Below, piece by piece: positions 46,462-54,261 of a stretch of 64,000 bases of DNA. The notes under the pieces were generated by a model that worked only from the letters and a program-made list of their open reading frames with translations, was not told the DNA's origin and did not search any database. Location: NCBI RefSeq assembly GCF_019753045.1, contig NZ_JAIELN010000014.1, positions 62,001 through 126,000 on the forward strand, read 5' to 3'. How positions within the stretch are numbered: position 1 is the first letter of the stretch; each line of letters opens with the position of its first letter. The stretch is from Hyphomicrobium sp. (GTDB taxonomy: Bacteria > Pseudomonadota > Alphaproteobacteria > Rhizobiales > Hyphomicrobiaceae). A program made the translations under genes and the position numbers.

Positions 46462-48813
46462 TTACATTTTAACGCGCTTCTTCTCCGGATCGTAGAACGG
46501 AAACGGCACGACCGTCGCCTTGAAACGCTTCTGCAGTCCGTCGAGACGTCCGATCTCGAGCGCTGTCCCCGTCGCCGAATGGGTGACGTCAACCCGCGCA
46601 AACGCGAGCGTCTTTTTAAGAAGCGGCGAGCGCATCGCACTTGTCACCGCGCCGACCTGCGCGCGGCCGACGAACACCGGGTCGCCGTGCGCGGGCTTTT
46701 CGTTCCCCTCAATTTCGAGGCCGACGAGCTTCCGAAGCGGATTAGCGCGCCGCTTCTCGATTGCGGCCTTGCCGATGTAGTCTTCATCTTTCTTCGTCGG
46801 AACGGTGAAGCTGATGCCAGCTTCGAGCGGATCAGTCGTTGAATCGAAATCGTGACCGCCGAAGACGAGGCCGGCTTCGATGCGAACCATGTCGAGCGCA
46901 TCGAATCCGAACGGCTGAATTTTGAACGGCGCACCGGCTTCCATGATCTTATCCCAAACCGCAGGCGCGTCCTTGGGATGACAGAACACTTCGTATCCGA
47001 GTTCGCCCGTATAGCCCGTTCGCGAAACGAGCACCGGAATGCCCGCGACGCCACCGATGCGGCCGACCGTGAAGCGGAAGACGCCGAGCTCCTGCATCGT
47101 CGGCCGGCCAGGCGGCGTCTCGATGATCTTCTGAAGAATTTCCCGCGACTTCGGGCCCTGAACGGCAACGTTGTTGAGTTCCGACGTCGCCGTCTTGAGG
47201 TTCACTTTGTAGTTTGTTTTGGCGAGCTGCTCCTTGAGCCAGATGAGGCTCGCGTCATCGCCGCCGATCCAGCGGAAGTTGTTTTCGCCCAAACGGAACA
47301 GTGTCCCGTCGTCGACCATGCCGCCGTGTTCGTAGCACATCGGCGTATAGTAGATCTGCCCGACCGAAAGCTTGCGAACGTCGCGCGTGATGATGCCGTT
47401 GAGAAACTGCTCGGCATCGGGTCCGAGCACTTCCATCTTCCTGAGGGGCGAGAGGTCCATGATGACCGCCCGTTCACGGCACGCCCAATATTCTTCGATC
47501 GCGCCGGCGTTCGCGTAGCAGTGAGGAACCCAGAAACCGCGGTAATCGCCGAAGTTGCGGGTGAGGGCTGACGTGCGCGGGTGAAATCCCGATTCTCTTG
47601 TCAGCTGAAGCGGAGCATCCGGTGCCATTCTGTATCCGATCGAGCGCTTGAAGGGTGTGTCTTTCGGGTAGACCCGAACGTGTATTTCAGTGAGGTTCCA
47701 GCCGTTCGACGCATCGATATCGGCTGGGCAGGCAGAGGTGCCGCAGACGAGATCCGTCAGCGCGCGCATCATCACGTAGTCGCCGGGACGCGACCAAGGT
47801 TCATCCGACCAGATGTTGTTGTGGCAGTCGACGTTGGTGTTGAAGAAGAAGTTGATCGCCGGCCAGCCCCTGTAGCTGCCAATGGGATAGTCCTTCAGCG
47901 CATCGTTGAAATTATCGCTGCAGTTCGGATGCCCGAAGTAACCCATGTCCTCGTAATAGCGCGTCGTGCACGCAAGGTTGAACGTGTCGTGCCGACCGAC
48001 GGTGTCCTGGACGACCTCGACCAGCGGATTGCGGTCGCGATCGAAGAATTTCGAGAACAAGCCCGGCTTCGGATAGGCCATGCCTGTCATCGACCGCGTC
48101 GTGGTGGAGTCGAGGCCAAGCACGTTGCCCTTATCGAGTTCCCTGCGGTTGAACGCCAGGAAGTCCGAGCACTGTCGCCCGGCCACATCGATGATCTGGA
48201 TGTACTCGCCTTCGTGAACTTCGAAGCTTTCGGCGCTCGAGATGTTGATGCGGATATCGAGACGCGGTTCGGCGATCGGCTCCGGCAGCTTCGCTTCGTT
48301 CAGAAGCCGCGGATTGGCTCGCTGAATGAAAACCAAAATATCGGTTGCGGGCGTCTGTTCCCATACGATCATGGGCTCCGCGGGCGCACCGAAGACGGCG
48401 AGAACCGACCGTTCAACGTCCAGCGAAACGACATCGCCCGGAACGCAATCCGGCCCAAGCACCCTCGCGGCTTTCACGCGACCGATATCGAGCCCCCGCC
48501 TGAACAATCCGAAGCGCACGCGTTGCGCGTCTTCGCTGTCGGCTTCGAGGGCCCGTTGAATTCCCGTCGGCTTGGCACTGCCTTTGAGGCCGAGCGCCCC
48601 GAGATCGCTTTTGCCTCCCGGTGCGAACGCCGCAATTTCCACTCCCTGTCCGCCCTCGAGCGGACTGAGTTCGACGCGGTCGCCCTTGTCGAGTTCGAAG
48701 ACCGCCGTGCCGCCGCCTTTGAGCACGTAGCGCTCGACACCGGGCGCCAGCGATGATTGTCCTGGAACGAAAAGTTTCGGGCGCGCGGGGGACGTCAGAA
48801 CAGTTTCGCTCAT
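46462..48813 (-). CDS. tdm: Trimethylamine N-oxide demethylase (DUF1989 + GcvT domains)
   Basis: The 783-residue protein has an N-terminal DUF1989-type region (about 180-420, with IQIIDVAGRQCSDFLAFNRR, CTTRYYEDMGYFGHPNCSDN and SACPADIDASNGWN) and a C-terminal GcvT-like tetrahydrofolate-binding domain (about 430-783, with ERAVIMDLSPLRKMEVLGPDA, the SRTGYTGELGYEVFCHPKDA block and AGLVFGGHDF). This two-domain layout is that of the TMAO demethylase (Msil_3603) of Methylocella silvestris, which converts TMAO to dimethylamine plus formaldehyde. The conserved Cys residues in the first domain are probable metal ligands; the GcvT domain probably receives the formaldehyde. GAGGACAAG precedes the ATG. 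It directly follows tmm. Confidence 0.93.
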   Translation of the reverse strand: MSETVLTSPARPKLFVPGQSSLAPGVERYVLKGGGTAVFELDKGDRVELSPLEGGQGVEIAAFAPGGKSDLGALGLKGSAKPTGIQRALEADSEDAQRVRFGLFRRGLDIGRVKAARVLGPDCVPGDVVSLDVERSVLAVFGAPAEPMIVWEQTPATDILVFIQRANPRLLNEAKLPEPIAEPRLDIRINISSAESFEVHEGEYIQIIDVAGRQCSDFLAFNRRELDKGNVLGLDSTTTRSMTGMAYPKPGLFSKFFDRDRNPLVEVVQDTVGRHDTFNLACTTRYYEDMGYFGHPNCSDNFNDALKDYPIGSYRGWPAINFFFNTNVDCHNNIWSDEPWSRPGDYVMMRALTDLVCGTSACPADIDASNGWNLTEIHVRVYPKDTPFKRSIGYRMAPDAPLQLTRESGFHPRTSALTRNFGDYRGFWVPHCYANAGAIEEYWACRERAVIMDLSPLRKMEVLGPDAEQFLNGIITRDVRKLSVGQIYYTPMCYEHGGMVDDGTLFRLGENNFRWIGGDDASLIWLKEQLAKTNYKVNLKTATSELNNVAVQGPKSREILQKIIETPPGRPTMQELGVFRFTVGRIGGVAGIPVLVSRTGYTGELGYEVFCHPKDAPAVWDKIMEAGAPFKIQPFGFDALDMVRIEAGLVFGGHDFDSTTDPLEAGISFTVPTKKDEDYIGKAAIEKRRANPLRKLVGLEIEGNEKPAHGDPVFVGRAQVGAVTSAMRSPLLKKTLAFARVDVTHSATGTALEIGRLDGLQKRFKATVVPFPFYDPEKKRVKM

Positions 48814-48850
48814 CTTGTCCTCATTTCGCTAAAGAGCATGACGTTCGGAT

Positions 48851-48880
48851 GTGGACCGGCCGCGTGTGCGGCCAGTCCAC
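48851..48880 (-). other. Hairpin between tmm and tdm
   Basis: A 13-bp stem with one mismatch (GTGGACCGGCCGC against GCGGCCAGTCCAC) and a GTGT loop, in the 94-base spacer. There is no U-tract on the transcribed strand, so it may set relative expression or stability of tmm and tdm. Confidence 0.6.
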
Positions 48881-48907
48881 GATTTGCTTCTTACGTAGCG
48901 AGACTCG

Positions 48908-50269
48908 CTACTCCGCAGCGACCTTGCTCGGCTGATTGAGGAACGCCTCCATCGAGTCGTCGGCAGCTTTCATCCAGGGTGTATGATGGACCGGGGCCAG
49001 CGTGCCGGTCAGCACAGATTTGTGCGAACGGTCGCGATAGGTCAGGATGTCTTCCATCTTGTGATGCTCCCACTCCTTGAACATCTTCGCGACGGTGTCG
49101 ACGTCGAGGCGCGGGTAGTCGGTTGGAGCAAGGAGATCGCGCATATATTCCGTCTGGAAGTCGATGGCGCCTTCCGCATCCGGGATGGCTTCTTCCAGCG
49201 CGGTCCACTTCTGGATGTCGTCGAACATGTCGGATTTCGACGGCAGCTTGATGCGTCCGAGAACGACATCGCGCGCGTACCACGCCTGCGCGTCGAACAT
49301 GTTGAACGTATAGAACTGATCCTGCATGCCGATGTACATCAGCTTCGGATTGTCGATCCAGAAGATGCCCTTGTAGAGGTTCGGCGGATAGAGCCGGTTG
49401 CGTGACTTGAGGCGCAGTGAGTCTTCCATGAACGGATGGTGATGCAGATATCCCGTGCACAGAATGATCGCATCGACGTCCTTCTTGCTGCCATCCTTGA
49501 AGTAGGCTGTCTTGCCTTCGACGCGCTCGAGCAAGGGGACTTCGTCCATGCGAGCCGGCCATTTGAATCCCATCGGCTTCGTGCGCCACGAGAAAGTGAC
49601 GGACTTGGCGCCATATTTGTGGCACTGAATGCCGATGTCTTCCGACGAATAGCTCGCGCCGACGCATAGAACGTCCTTGCCTGCGAACTCGTCAGCCGAT
49701 CGGAAGTCGTGCGAATGCAGCGTGCGTCCAAGGAAGTGGGTCAGACCGGGGAATTCCGGAATGTTCGGCGTCGAGAAATGGCCGCTGCCGCAGAAGACGT
49801 AGTCGAATTCCGATGACGAGAGCGTATCGGCGACGAGATCCTTCACCGTCACGGTGAACTTTTGCGTCTCTTCGTTGAATGTGACGCTGCGGACCGCTGT
49901 GCTGAGCTTGATGTAGTGCATGATGCCGCTGCGTTCGATGCGGCCCTTGATGTAGTCGTGCAGCACGGCCCGCGGTGGGAACGAGGGGATCGGACGTCCG
50001 AAGTGCTCTTCGAATGAGTAGTCGGCGAACTCCAGACATTCCTTCGGTCCGTTCGACCAAAGATAGCGGTACATGCTGGCGTGAACCGGCTCGCCGAACT
50101 CATCCGTTCCGGTGCGCCACGTATAGTTCCAAATACCCCCGCAATCCTTCTGCCGCTCGTAGCAGACCATTTCGGGAATATCCGCGCCCTTGCGCCGGGC
50201 GCTCTCGAATGCGCGCAAAACCGCCATGCCGCTCGGGCCGGCGCCGATAATAGCTATTCGCTCTGCCAT
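48908..50269 (-). CDS. tmm: Trimethylamine monooxygenase (bacterial FMO)
   Basis: Tmm oxidises trimethylamine to TMAO with NADPH and O2. The 453-residue flavoprotein has the FAD site GAGPSG (9-14), the FMO signature FLGRTLHSHDF (179-189), and an NADP-binding GASYSSEDIG (204-213). Tyr207 is at the position known from structural work on the Roseovarius Tmm to move with the nicotinamide during catalysis. The YERQKDCGGIWNYTWRTG and FPPRAVLHDYIKGR segments are typical of this group. Neighbouring tdm and dmm genes use its product and the dimethylamine derived from it, confirming the assignment. Confidence 0.95.
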   Translation of the reverse strand: MAERIAIIGAGPSGMAVLRAFESARRKGADIPEMVCYERQKDCGGIWNYTWRTGTDEFGEPVHASMYRYLWSNGPKECLEFADYSFEEHFGRPIPSFPPRAVLHDYIKGRIERSGIMHYIKLSTAVRSVTFNEETQKFTVTVKDLVADTLSSSEFDYVFCGSGHFSTPNIPEFPGLTHFLGRTLHSHDFRSADEFAGKDVLCVGASYSSEDIGIQCHKYGAKSVTFSWRTKPMGFKWPARMDEVPLLERVEGKTAYFKDGSKKDVDAIILCTGYLHHHPFMEDSLRLKSRNRLYPPNLYKGIFWIDNPKLMYIGMQDQFYTFNMFDAQAWYARDVVLGRIKLPSKSDMFDDIQKWTALEEAIPDAEGAIDFQTEYMRDLLAPTDYPRLDVDTVAKMFKEWEHHKMEDILTYRDRSHKSVLTGTLAPVHHTPWMKAADDSMEAFLNQPSKVAAE

Positions 50270-50327
50270 TTGGTGTCCTTCCGAAAAATCAATTCGCTAG
50301 GATTTTCTGACTTCGTAAGTGCGTGGA

Positions 50328-51455
50328 TCAGGCTTTGTCGTGGGGATGTGTGCGAAGGCGGAGAGGATCGTAGAACGGCATCCGCACCACGGTCGCCGGC
50401 CAGTCGCCGCCGTCATGGACGACGAGTTCGGTGCCGAGTTTGGTGTAAGCGGGTTCGATCTGCGCCATCGCAAGCGATTTCATGAGATGCTTGCTGTAGG
50501 TCGTGCTGGTGATGACGCCGACCTCTTTGCCGTTCGCCGTGATTTTGGAGCCGGGCGCGATCGCTTTCGTGTGATCGACCTCAAGGCCGGTAACGAACGT
50601 ACGTTCCTTGCCCTTCTTCTCGACGAGCGCCTTCTTGCCGATGAAGTCCGGTTTCGAGAGATCGACGGTCCAGTCGGCCTTCACTTCCCAGGGCGTCGTA
50701 TCTTCGTTCGTCATCTCGCACGGGAAGAACAGCAGACCGCCTTCGACGCGCACGATGTCGAGGCATGCCCACGATACCGGGATAAGCCCTTTATCCTTGC
50801 CCGCGGCCAGGATGGAATCCCACATCTTGTGCGCATCCTTGGCCGCGCAGAAAACTTCATATCCAAGCTCGGCCGAATAGCCGCCGCGAGCGAGACGCAC
50901 CGGCGTTCCGAACAACGTCGACGTTCCATGCTTGAAGTAGCCGAGCCCGGCGAGATCCATCGGCGTATGCGGCGCGAGGATTTCGAGCGAAAGCGGCCCC
51001 TGCAATGCCAGCACGTGGACATCGTCATCGCGCTCGACCTTGACATCGTACTTCGGCGCGAGCGCGCGGATTGCCTCTTCGACCTTTCCTGCACCGTGAG
51101 AAAGGCGGTACTCGGTCGGGCTATCGACGTAGATGAGAACGTCGTCGATCAACCCGCCATTTTCATTGACGATATTTGAAATATGCGAGTCGCCCGGCTT
51201 GGCTTTGGAGATGTCGGACGTCAGCACATAATTGAGGAGCTTCGTCGCGTCGGGCCCCGACACGTTGAGCAACTGCAGCGACGAGACGTCAAAGAGCCCT
51301 GCCCGGCAACGAACGGCTTCGACTTCCACATAGGGATCGGTCGCGTACGTCTGCGGAAGCGGCATGTTGTTCCACGACACGGACTCGAGATCGCCTCCGT
51401 TCGCCCGATGGCGATCGTTGAGAATGGACTGACGTGGCAAATCGGCTAGGGACAT
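50328..51455 (-). CDS. dmmD: GcvT-fold protein of the dimethylamine monooxygenase system
   Basis: The 375-residue protein is an aminomethyltransferase-fold protein throughout: RCRAGLFDVSSLQLLNVSGPDATKLLNYVLTSDISKAKPGD (over residues 49-90), ALQGPLSLEIL, the RGGYSAELGYEVFCAAKDA block and EGGLLFFPCEM. It has the folate-binding layout of GcvT and resembles the C-terminal half of Tdm. Position between tmm and dmmA matches dmmD of the dmmDABC set in Ruegeria and Methylocella relatives. It probably moves the oxidised methyl group from dimethylamine onto tetrahydrofolate. DMSP demethylase (DmdA) has the same fold but is not supported by the setting. Confidence 0.87.
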   Translation of the reverse strand: MSLADLPRQSILNDRHRANGGDLESVSWNNMPLPQTYATDPYVEVEAVRCRAGLFDVSSLQLLNVSGPDATKLLNYVLTSDISKAKPGDSHISNIVNENGGLIDDVLIYVDSPTEYRLSHGAGKVEEAIRALAPKYDVKVERDDDVHVLALQGPLSLEILAPHTPMDLAGLGYFKHGTSTLFGTPVRLARGGYSAELGYEVFCAAKDAHKMWDSILAAGKDKGLIPVSWACLDIVRVEGGLLFFPCEMTNEDTTPWEVKADWTVDLSKPDFIGKKALVEKKGKERTFVTGLEVDHTKAIAPGSKITANGKEVGVITSTTYSKHLMKSLAMAQIEPAYTKLGTELVVHDGGDWPATVVRMPFYDPLRLRTHPHDKA

Positions 51456-51520
51456 GAGAGCTACCTCTTGCTTGTTTTTTGATCGCTTCGGCTTTGGGGG
51501 TGTTCTTCAATTTGGTTCGC

Positions 51521-52561
51521 TTAGTCGGGACCTCCGCCAGGTGAGGTCGGAGCGCCGTCGTCGTATGGCGCAAGGTACGCAAGTGCCATGTCGCGGTAGC
51601 GGCCGAGGCTTTTGTACTCGACGAGTTCAGGCGGCAGCGAAGCGAGAACGCGCGGCAGGCGGCGGCCCCATTTCGGCACGGTGACGATCTGCTCGAGGCT
51701 CATCAGATAACCGCGGATCGAGAACAAGATTGCGTTCGATCGGGGCAACCTGAAGAGGCCCTGCATCTCGACGCGCAGATGCACTTTCTGGCCGACATTC
51801 TCCGGCGTCACGGTCATGCGATCGCTGGCCCACTTGTGATAGTTCTCGGGGCTCGTATCGAGACGCGGATTGATCGTCATCGTCCAGTTCAAGCGGCGAA
51901 CCGGTTTGCCGATCTGCAGATTGAGAAGAAATTTCAACGCGCGCTCGAAAACGCCGGCCTCGTGCGCGAGCGGCACCGGTCCGTGCCATTCGAAGAAGTT
52001 CATGCCGACGTCGAAGTCGAGCGACCAGTCGGCTTGCGACGTGATGATGCCAGCATCCATCCAGAGCTGGTTATCGCGCTGGTCTTGGATCGAGAAATCG
52101 CCCTGCACCTGACGGCCGATAAATTCCATCGGAGGGTAGGGCAGCGTGCTCGCATCGAGGAACGTGAACTTCTGGTCGATGCCGAGCGGCCGGTTGATCC
52201 AATGCCACGCCGTACCGTCGCGATGGAGCGTGAAGTGCTCGGGATAATCGCGCGCAAGCGATGTCATGAGCAACTCGAGCATGTCCCACTGCGCCGTCAT
52301 CATGTGCGGCAGAGCTTGGCATCGCAAAGGATCTGCGGCGAGAACCATCGCACGATCGCGCATTTCCGAAACGTAATGCTCGTCGACGTCGAAGTGGTGC
52401 TCGAACGGAGACCCCTTCGGGCCCGGCGTATGCGGCTCGATATTGACCGAATACCGGTACTGATCCTCGACGAAAGGAAACGGAAACCGCCGGATGTTGG
52501 ACGGACTGTTTGTGTACGTGAAGTCGTCTCGAAAAGTCTCGTTTCTAAATGTCAGTCCCAT
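51521..52561 (-). CDS. dmmA: Dimethylamine monooxygenase catalytic subunit, haem-dependent oxidative N-demethylase family (DUF3445)
   Basis: The 346-residue protein belongs to the DUF3445/HODM family, whose members bind haem and N-demethylate secondary amines. Recognised pieces are RFPFPFVEDQYRYSVNIEP at the N-terminus, LDASTLPYPPMEFIGRQVQGDFSIQD, and a C-terminal VEMQGLFRLPRSNAILFSIRGYLMSLEQI. Haem ligation by a nearby His cannot be fixed from sequence alone. It is 37 bases after dmmB, which should deliver electrons, and upstream of dmmD. The C-terminus is short and Gly/Pro-rich. Together with dmmB and dmmC it converts dimethylamine to methylamine and formaldehyde. Confidence 0.9.
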   Translation of the reverse strand: MGLTFRNETFRDDFTYTNSPSNIRRFPFPFVEDQYRYSVNIEPHTPGPKGSPFEHHFDVDEHYVSEMRDRAMVLAADPLRCQALPHMMTAQWDMLELLMTSLARDYPEHFTLHRDGTAWHWINRPLGIDQKFTFLDASTLPYPPMEFIGRQVQGDFSIQDQRDNQLWMDAGIITSQADWSLDFDVGMNFFEWHGPVPLAHEAGVFERALKFLLNLQIGKPVRRLNWTMTINPRLDTSPENYHKWASDRMTVTPENVGQKVHLRVEMQGLFRLPRSNAILFSIRGYLMSLEQIVTVPKWGRRLPRVLASLPPELVEYKSLGRYRDMALAYLAPYDDGAPTSPGGGPD

Positions 52562-52598
52562 ACCATGATCTCCCGGATAGGAATTTTTGGATTGTTCT

Positions 52599-53561
52599 TT
52601 AGAGATCGAGAGTGATCGATCCTGTTTGAATGCGAGACATGCAGATCATGATCTTCTTGCCGCTCACGCGCTCGGGCTCGGTGAGGAAGTGGTCGTTGTG
52701 CTCGATGAAGCCGTCGCACGCGACGACCTGCGTTTCGCATTGACCGCAAGCGCCGCCGCGACAGAGGAAAGGCGCGTCGACCCCGTTCTCTTCGAGTGCT
52801 TCGAGAATGCTTTGGTGCCCGCGCACAATGACCTCTCGGCCCGACCGCGCCAACTTCACGAGGAACTGCTTACCCGGAGGCGGAGCACTGAATTGCTCGG
52901 AGTGCACGTTCTCGTCGGGCCAGCCGAGCAGCTTCGCCGTCTGCAGCGACCACTCGATCATTGGCTTTGGCCCGCAGACGTACACATGCGTGCCGAGCCG
53001 CTGGTCGCCCAGAATGCGCTCGAGCGGGATCAGCTGACCCTGGTCCTGGCGATAGATATTCACCCGCGATCCGTAGCGAGATTGCAGATATTTGCAGTAG
53101 GCGCCGTCTTCGAGCGAGCGAACGCCGTAGTGCAGCTCGAAGTCGGAATGCAGCCCGTCGAGCTCGTTCATCATCGACATGAAAGGCGTGATGCCGATGC
53201 CGCCTGCGATCAGCACATGCTTCTTCGCAAGCTTGGCTGGCGGAAAGAGATTGAGCGGCTGCCCGATCTCGAGTTCCGTGCCAACGGAGACCTTCTCATG
53301 CATGAACTTCGAGCCGCCACGGGAATCCTCGACGTTCAAAACGCTGATTTGATAGCTCGACGTATCCGAGGGCGCTCCCATGAGCGAATAGGGATTACGC
53401 AAGAGACGGTCGCCAGCGTGCATGACGACCGAAATGTGAGATCCACCCGAAAACTCCGACAGCGGAGCATTGTCAACATCGACGAAGCGAAAGCGCTTGA
53501 TGCGGTTCGCCACACGTTCCACCTCGGCGACCCGAACGCGCCGTAGAAGAGATCCACTCAT
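52599..53561 (-). CDS. dmmB: Dimethylamine monooxygenase reductase subunit (flavin + 2Fe-2S)
   Basis: The 320-residue protein has an N-terminal flavin/NAD(P)H reductase module (about 1-215, with RNPYSLMGAP for flavin, AGGIGITPFMSMMNEL for NAD(P), and YVCGPKPMIEW) and a C-terminal plant-type 2Fe-2S ferredoxin domain with C267, C272, C275 and C307. This is the layout of one-component oxygenase reductases such as VanB. It should pass electrons from NAD(P)H to the haem of DmmA. Its start overlaps the dmmC stop by 4 bases. Confidence 0.92.
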   Translation of the reverse strand: MSGSLLRRVRVAEVERVANRIKRFRFVDVDNAPLSEFSGGSHISVVMHAGDRLLRNPYSLMGAPSDTSSYQISVLNVEDSRGGSKFMHEKVSVGTELEIGQPLNLFPPAKLAKKHVLIAGGIGITPFMSMMNELDGLHSDFELHYGVRSLEDGAYCKYLQSRYGSRVNIYRQDQGQLIPLERILGDQRLGTHVYVCGPKPMIEWSLQTAKLLGWPDENVHSEQFSAPPPGKQFLVKLARSGREVIVRGHQSILEALEENGVDAPFLCRGGACGQCETQVVACDGFIEHNDHFLTEPERVSGKKIMICMSRIQTGSITLDL

Positions 53562-54160
53562 TGGTACAGCGCCTCCGTCGGCGGGATTTCACCAGGAACT
53601 TCCGCGTCGATGCACACGCCTTGGAACGCGGCAAGCCGACGGGAGTAGTGGTCGCGCACCAGCAGTGTGAGGCCGCAATGGGTGCATTTCACCGGGTTCG
53701 TCGTGACGTTCTCGATGTAACCCTTGCAATGGACGCATTGAACGCGCCGCATGAGCGAGCCGCGATGCTCGGTGCGGATAGACAAGTGGTCGATCGAGAA
53801 ATCGAGGCCCGCCTGCACGACGAGGCCGATGAGAGGTTCGGAACCGGCCGCGTAAAGGCGCAGGCCCATGGGTGCCGTTTCAAGAAGTTGCCGCAGACGT
53901 GCGATGCCATCGGCAAGAGTTGGCTGAATTTCGACTGCAGCCGGCGCAAGATCGCGACTGAGCGTTTGGGTTTCGGTAGCAGACAGGCTGTCCGCCAGAA
54001 TGATGGTCGTCCGCTCCGCAAAGGCGCTGTCGGCGCGCGAAAACAACTCGGTGACTGCCGCCGCACCCGCTTTGTCACAGACGATGATGTTGCGTCGCGC
54101 GTTGAGATCCGGGCTGAGACCCGGATAGATTGGCCGGCTTTTGATAGTGCTTACCGTCAT
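53558..54160 (-). CDS. dmmC: Dimethylamine monooxygenase subunit DmmC (zinc-ribbon protein)
   Basis: The ATG at 54160, preceded by GGAGC, gives 200 residues; the longer frame from 54256 overlaps a hairpin and is not conserved. The N-terminal two thirds resemble a short alpha/beta domain (IIVCDKAG, TTIILADSLSATE) and the C-terminus has a four-Cys site, C142-x2-C145 and C159-x2-C162, followed by HYSRRLAAFQGVC. The order dmmC-dmmB-dmmA on the minus strand matches the known dimethylamine monooxygenase genes. The molecular job of DmmC is not well defined; an electron-transfer or assembly role is possible. Confidence 0.87.
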   Translation of the reverse strand: MTVSTIKSRPIYPGLSPDLNARRNIIVCDKAGAAAVTELFSRADSAFAERTTIILADSLSATETQTLSRDLAPAAVEIQPTLADGIARLRQLLETAPMGLRLYAAGSEPLIGLVVQAGLDFSIDHLSIRTEHRGSLMRRVQCVHCKGYIENVTTNPVKCTHCGLTLLVRDHYSRRLAAFQGVCIDAEVPGEIPPTEALYQ

Positions 54161-54217
54161 CAATTGCTCCCTGAATCCATCAGGCCACATGCCCGGGACC
54201 TGCGGAAAGTGATCAGA

Positions 54218-54254
54218 GCAGATCGGAGCGGAGGAGGAAACCGCCCCGATCTGC
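54218..54254 (-). other. Hairpin between the TMAO permease and dmmC
   Basis: Arms GCAGATCGGAGCGG (54218-54231) and CCGCCCCGATCTGC (54241-54254) pair over 14 positions with one mismatch and a 9-base loop. It begins 7 bases after the permease stop and has no U-tract. It could hold back or protect the message at the permease/dmm boundary. Confidence 0.6.
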
Positions 54255-54261
54255 AATTTCT

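Noticed and set aside
50328-51455. DMSP demethylase (DmdA) as identity for the GcvT-fold protein, with the nearby AcuI-like gene as support
   Set aside because: The immediate neighbours are tmm and dmmABC, and no DMSP lyase or other DMSP gene is visible; DmmD is the better explanation.
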